From Streptomyces diastatochromogenes (GTDB lineage: Bacteria > Actinomycetota > Actinomycetes > Streptomycetales > Streptomycetaceae): a stretch of 64,000 nt of DNA. Positions 60,628 to 64,000 of this stretch are shown here, piece by piece. Every line of letters begins with the position of its first letter. Within the stretch, counting starts at the first letter, position 1. Both the position numbers and the translations under genes were made by a program. The notes below the pieces were generated by a model. The model saw only the letters and a list, made by a program, of their open reading frames with translations. It was not told the DNA's origin and did no database searches. The DNA lies in the NCBI RefSeq assembly GCF_002242805.1, contig NZ_MCGQ01000031.1, positions 124,001 to 188,000 of the forward strand, read 5' to 3'.

Positions 60628-62456
60628 GCCCCTGCCTTGCTGAGGACGGCGGGCGCTTCGGCTTCTTCGTGGAATTCGAGCTGGCGGCGCCGGTTGGGGA
60701 TGAGGCCCTCGGGGCGGAAGCGCATCAGCAGGACGAGCGCACAGCCGAAGGCGAAGAGCTGGTAGTCGCCCAGGAACTGGAGCTTGGCCGGGATCAGGTA
60801 CAGCAGCGCCGCGCCGACCAGCGGACCGGAGATGGTGCCCATGCCGCCGAGGACCACCGCGGCCAGCAGGAAGGCCGAGTTGGGCGGCACCACGTGGGCG
60901 AACTGGTACTGCTCCGGGGTCACCGTGTAGGTGACGTGGGCCTGGACGGAGCCGGCGAGGCCGGCCATGCAGGCACCCAGGGCGAACGCGATGAGCTTGA
61001 CCCGGAAGCCGTTGATGCCCATGGCGAGCGCGGCGGTCTCGTCCTCGCGGATGGCGATCCAGGCGCGGCCGATGCGGGAGTCGCTGCTGCGCCGGAACAC
61101 CACGACGACGATGAGCGTGATGAGCAGCATCAGCAGGAAGTAGTTCGCGAACCGGCCGATGGTGGCGCCGAGGAACTGGTGCTCCTGGCCGAAGTCGAAG
61201 CCGAGGATGTTCAGGTTCGGGATCGAGGAGATGCCGTTGGAGCCGTTGGTGACGTCCGGGCCCGAGGTGCCGTCCATGTTGAGGACGGTGATGCGGAAGA
61301 TCTCACCGAAGCCGAGCGTCACGATGGCGAGGTAGTCGCCGCGCAGGCGCAGGGTCGGGGCACCGATGAGGACACCGAACACCATGGCGACGGCCGCGCC
61401 GGTCAACGCCGAGGCCCAGAACGGCCAGTTGACGTGCAGCGGCGAGGACGGCGAGCCGGAGACCAGGGCCGCGGTGTAGGCGCCGACACCGAGGAAGGCG
61501 ACGTAACCGAGGTCGAGGAGGCCGGCGAGGCCGACGACGATGTTCAGGCCGAGCGCGACGGTGGCGAAGATCAGGATGTAGACGCCGATCGTCGCGTACT
61601 GGTCGTTGGACTGGGTGAAGGGGAAGGCGGCCGCCGCGACGAAGGCACCGGTCATGGTGATGTTGCGGTGCCGGGCGGTGATCGCCGAGACCCGGGCCAC
61701 GAGCCCGGCCTTGGCGAGGGCGCCGAAGCCGAAGCCGGCGGTGAGGAGGAAGCCGATGAACAGCTGGTCGTACTCGGTGCCGATGCCGTAGGTGAAGACG
61801 ATCAGACCGACCGCCATCGCCGCGATGATGACGAGGAGCTCGGCGTAGGTGGGCAGCTTCGGGGCCGGGGCCGGGGTCTTGGAGGCGAAGGCCGCCTTGA
61901 AGTTGTTCCAGTTCTGGCGGGCCTGGTGACGGAGCGCCTCAAGGCCGGTGTCGTCCGGGTCGGCGGGTTCCGGGGCCGGCCGCTCGTAGGGCAGAGCCAG
62001 CGCGCCGACCAGGGCCGCCAGCGTGGCGACGGCCACGATGAAGCCGCCGGCCTCCAGGTTGACCAGGCCGCCCAGCTTGGCGCTGATGGCGATGACCGTG
62101 TACCAGGCGGTGGCGAACGTGCCCAGCGCGGACAGCTTCAGGGCGCTGTCGGCGCTGCCCGGGGTCAGCCACTTCAGGCCCTTGACGCCGTAGGAGGCGA
62201 GGCCGAGGACGGTGGTGAGGATGCCGCCGATCAGGACGAGGACCTGAAGGCCGCCCGGGTAGCCGTAGACGGTGAGGTCGCCGGGGAACGCGGCGGTCCA
62301 GGTCCAGGCGAGGAAGGTGGAGACGATCGTCAGGACGCCGCCGCCGGTGGCGAGGGCCCGTCCGAGCGGGGCGGGCAGGCCGATCAGGCCGGACGGGGCG
62401 GCCGTGGGAGCGCTCGGGGTCTCGGATGCGGTGGTCTGTGTGGTCATCGGTGTCAC
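60624..62456 (-). CDS. livM: Branched-chain amino acid ABC transporter permease LivM, long form
   Basis: A 610-residue permease, much longer than the 300-425 residues of most LivM proteins. The conserved core lies in the C-terminal half: LNIVVGLAGLLDLGYVAFLGVGAY near 300, GAPTLRLRGDYLAIVTLGFGEI near 360, and RIGRAWIAIREDETAALAMGIN near 450. The extra N-terminal region (about 1-250) holds four or five hydrophobic segments and a polar linker (SKTPAPAPKLPTY). GTG 62456 overlaps the livH stop (GTGA); ATG 62447 is an alternative start. Confidence 0.94.
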   Translation of the reverse strand: MTPMTTQTTASETPSAPTAAPSGLIGLPAPLGRALATGGGVLTIVSTFLAWTWTAAFPGDLTVYGYPGGLQVLVLIGGILTTVLGLASYGVKGLKWLTPGSADSALKLSALGTFATAWYTVIAISAKLGGLVNLEAGGFIVAVATLAALVGALALPYERPAPEPADPDDTGLEALRHQARQNWNNFKAAFASKTPAPAPKLPTYAELLVIIAAMAVGLIVFTYGIGTEYDQLFIGFLLTAGFGFGALAKAGLVARVSAITARHRNITMTGAFVAAAAFPFTQSNDQYATIGVYILIFATVALGLNIVVGLAGLLDLGYVAFLGVGAYTAALVSGSPSSPLHVNWPFWASALTGAAVAMVFGVLIGAPTLRLRGDYLAIVTLGFGEIFRITVLNMDGTSGPDVTNGSNGISSIPNLNILGFDFGQEHQFLGATIGRFANYFLLMLLITLIVVVVFRRSSDSRIGRAWIAIREDETAALAMGINGFRVKLIAFALGACMAGLAGSVQAHVTYTVTPEQYQFAHVVPPNSAFLLAAVVLGGMGTISGPLVGAALLYLIPAKLQFLGDYQLFAFGCALVLLMRFRPEGLIPNRRRQLEFHEEAEAPAVLSKAGA

Positions 62457-63385
62457 GCCCTGTCCGCGACGCGCTCGCCGAGCAGACCCTGTGGCCTGAA
62501 CAGCAGAACGAGGATGAGGAGTACGAACGCCCAGACGTCTGCCCAGGACTGGCTGCCGAACTTGTCCATGCCGGGGATGTCGGAGATGTAGGCGGTGGAC
62601 AGGGCCTCGGCGACACCGAGGACGAGGCCGCCGAGCATGGCGCCGTAGATGTTGCCGATGCCGCCGAGGACGGCCGCGGTGAAGGCCTTCAGGCCGAGGA
62701 TGAAGCCCATGCGGAAGTCGATCTGGCCGTACTTGAGGCCGTAGGCCACGGATCCGACGGCGGCGAAGGTGGCACCGAGGGCGAACGCGACCACGATGAT
62801 GCGGTCGGTGTTGATGCCCATCAGCTTCGCGGTGTCCGGGTCCTGGGCGGTGGCCTGCATGCCGCGCCCGGTACGGGTGCGCATCACGAAGTAGGCGAGG
62901 AACGCCATGCTGAGCGGCGCCGCGCAGACCAGGAAGATGTCACCGGTCTGGATCGTGACGTTGCCGATCTCGAAGGGGCCACCGGGGATGCTCGGGAAGG
63001 TGCGGGCGGACTTGGCGCCCGGGTACCAGGCCCACACCGCCTGCTGCAGGGCCAGGGAGAGGCCGATGGCGGTGATGAGGGGAGCGAGGCGCGGGGCGCT
63101 GCGCAGGGGCCGGTAGGCGAACCGTTCCGCTCCGACGGCGACGGTGGTGGCGACGAGGATGGCGCCGACGAGCATGAGCGGCAGGGCCACCCACATCGAG
63201 GTGCCGTCGGGAAGTATGTATGCGTAGACCGTGAGCGCGCCGAACGCTCCGGTCATGAAGATCTCGCCGTGGGCGAAGTTGATGAGCTGGACAATGCCAT
63301 AGACCATTGTGTAGCCGATGGCGACCAGCCCGTACATGGATCCAAGTAGCAGGCCGTTGACCAGCTGCTGCGGCAGTTCGTTCAC
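62453..63385 (-). CDS. livH: Branched-chain amino acid ABC transporter permease LivH
   Basis: A 310-residue permease with about eight hydrophobic segments. LLLGSMYGLVAIGYTMVYGI and LINFAHGEIFMTGAF near residues 12-48 are the classic LivH opening. GRGMQATAQDPDTAKLMGINTDRI near 175 is the cytoplasmic coupling loop and ILGLKAFTAAVLGGIGNIYGAMLGG near 230 is also typical. It lies 107 bases after the binding-protein gene, separated by a strong hairpin. Confidence 0.96.
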   Translation of the reverse strand: MNELPQQLVNGLLLGSMYGLVAIGYTMVYGIVQLINFAHGEIFMTGAFGALTVYAYILPDGTSMWVALPLMLVGAILVATTVAVGAERFAYRPLRSAPRLAPLITAIGLSLALQQAVWAWYPGAKSARTFPSIPGGPFEIGNVTIQTGDIFLVCAAPLSMAFLAYFVMRTRTGRGMQATAQDPDTAKLMGINTDRIIVVAFALGATFAAVGSVAYGLKYGQIDFRMGFILGLKAFTAAVLGGIGNIYGAMLGGLVLGVAEALSTAYISDIPGMDKFGSQSWADVWAFVLLILVLLFRPQGLLGERVADRA

Positions 63386-63437
63386 CGCATGTCCTCCGAG
63401 CGTTCGGAAAGTTCGACGGATGTGGCCGGATGCGAGT

Positions 63438-63473
63438 CCGCGCGGGGCGCCTGTGGAACAGCGCCCCGCGCGG
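63438..63473 (-). terminator. Strong hairpin between livK and livH
   Basis: CCGCGCGGGGCGC (63438-63450) and GCGCCCCGCGCGG (63461-63473) form a perfect 13-bp stem with a 10-base loop. In binding-protein operons such intergenic hairpins often stabilise or partly terminate the message, so that the binding protein is made in excess. Confidence 0.7.
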
Positions 63474-63492
63474 CTCGTGGTGCGGGTGTGGG

Positions 63493-64000
63493 TCAGCTGC
63501 CGTTGTAGGTGCCGGACTCCACGGCCTTCCAGGCACCGCCCGTGACGGAGTAGACGGTGAGCTGCTTGTTGGTCGCGTCACCGTACTCGTCGAAGGAGAC
63601 CTTGCCGGTCACACCGTCGAAGGAGACGTTCTGCATCGCGGCGGTGATCTTCGCGCGGGCGTCGGACGGCAGCTTGCCGCCGTTGTCGTCCACGACCTTC
63701 TTCACGGCCTCGATGATCGACCAGGCCGAGTCGTAGGAGTAACCGCCGTACGCCGCGTACGCCTCCTTGTAGCCCGCCGCCTTGTAGTTGTCGACGAACT
63801 CCTTGGCGGAGGGGAGGGTCTCGACCGGCGCACCGACCGAGGTGGCGAGGTCGCCGGTGCCCGAGGCGCCGGCCAGCTTGATGAAGTCGTCGGCGTAGAT
63901 GCCGTCACCGCCGACCAGCGGGATCTTGGCGCCGGCGGCCTTGATCTGCTTGCTGAGCGGGCCGGCCTGCGGGTACTCGCCGCCGTAGTAGACCACCTGG
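63493..64000 (-). CDS. livK: Branched-chain amino acid ABC transporter substrate-binding protein, 3' part
   Basis: Only the C-terminal 168 or so residues are in the window; the gene continues beyond the right edge. The sequence VVYYGGEYPQAGPLSKQIKAAG near the edge, AYAAYGGYSYDSAWSIIEAVKK, and VSFDGVTGKVSFDEYGD are typical of the type I periplasmic binding fold of LivJ/LivK proteins. The last part, TNKQLTVYSVTGGAWK, is the usual C-terminal strand. It is the first gene of the livKHMGF operon. Confidence 0.94.
   Translation of the reverse strand, partial: QVVYYGGEYPQAGPLSKQIKAAGAKIPLVGGDGIYADDFIKLAGASGTGDLATSVGAPVETLPSAKEFVDNYKAAGYKEAYAAYGGYSYDSAWSIIEAVKKVVDDNGGKLPSDARAKITAAMQNVSFDGVTGKVSFDEYGDATNKQLTVYSVTGGAWKAVESGTYNGS

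Overview
The window is a high-GC actinobacterial chromosome segment, almost certainly from a Streptomyces. The signs are G/C at nearly every third codon position, frequent GTG starts, ATGA/GTGA stop-start overlaps, the trpC-trpM-trpB-trpA order, the HGxxPAAW small membrane protein, and an intergenic dispersed repeat typical of the genus. No IS element, prophage, CRISPR array or rRNA was found. One tRNA lies on the minus strand at about 58092-58165.

Left part (1-22.8 kb): the end of a Trp-associated membrane protein gene, a small HGxxPAAW protein, a 540-bp repeat-rich gap, a DUF2752 protein, then trpC, trpM, trpB, trpA, a membrane-anchored DsbA-like thioredoxin and lgt, all on plus. From 15.3 kb back to 7.3 kb runs a minus-strand seven-gene overlapping operon: four consecutive ADP-ribosylglycohydrolase-family genes, a ribokinase-family kinase, a family III CoA-transferase and a CitE-like CoA lyase. 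A VIT1/CCC1-type Fe/Mn transporter gene with DtxR/DmdR-like iron boxes follows, then gltB-gltD (glutamate synthase) with a strong terminator.

Middle part (22.8-31.1 kb): an extracellular polysaccharide-like locus. The minus-strand genes encode a small membrane protein, a processive GT2 glycosyltransferase, a UDP-GlcNAc 2-epimerase and an anchored jelly-roll protein. Divergent plus-strand genes encode a DUF2334 deacetylase-like protein and a GH113-like lipoprotein. A GH46 chitosanase gene overlapping a rhomboid protease gene converges on them. The layout resembles synthase-dependent exopolysaccharide systems and is a good candidate for an undescribed polymer pathway.

From 32.0 to 42.0 kb lies a cluster matching, gene for gene, the mycobacterial KstR2 regulon for degradation of steroid rings C/D (HIP): two acyl-CoA dehydrogenases, IpdF-like SDR, KstR2-like TetR, FadA6-like thiolase, IpdC, IpdB, IpdA, EchA20, and two SDRs. 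KstR2-like boxes sit in both divergent promoters. No FadD3-type ligase is present in the window.

Right part (42-64 kb): a MarR regulator with a palindromic operator, an HExxH protein with a zinc ribbon, a GH35 beta-galactosidase divergent from an AraC regulator, chorismate mutase, aminopeptidase N, an NmrA-like protein, a GNAT, an orphan siderophore-type decarboxylase/N-hydroxylase pair, a Tat-exported 5'-nucleotidase, a SIMPL protein, pyruvate kinase, the tRNA, an ANTAR response regulator, and a livKHMGF branched-chain amino acid ABC operon that runs off the right edge.
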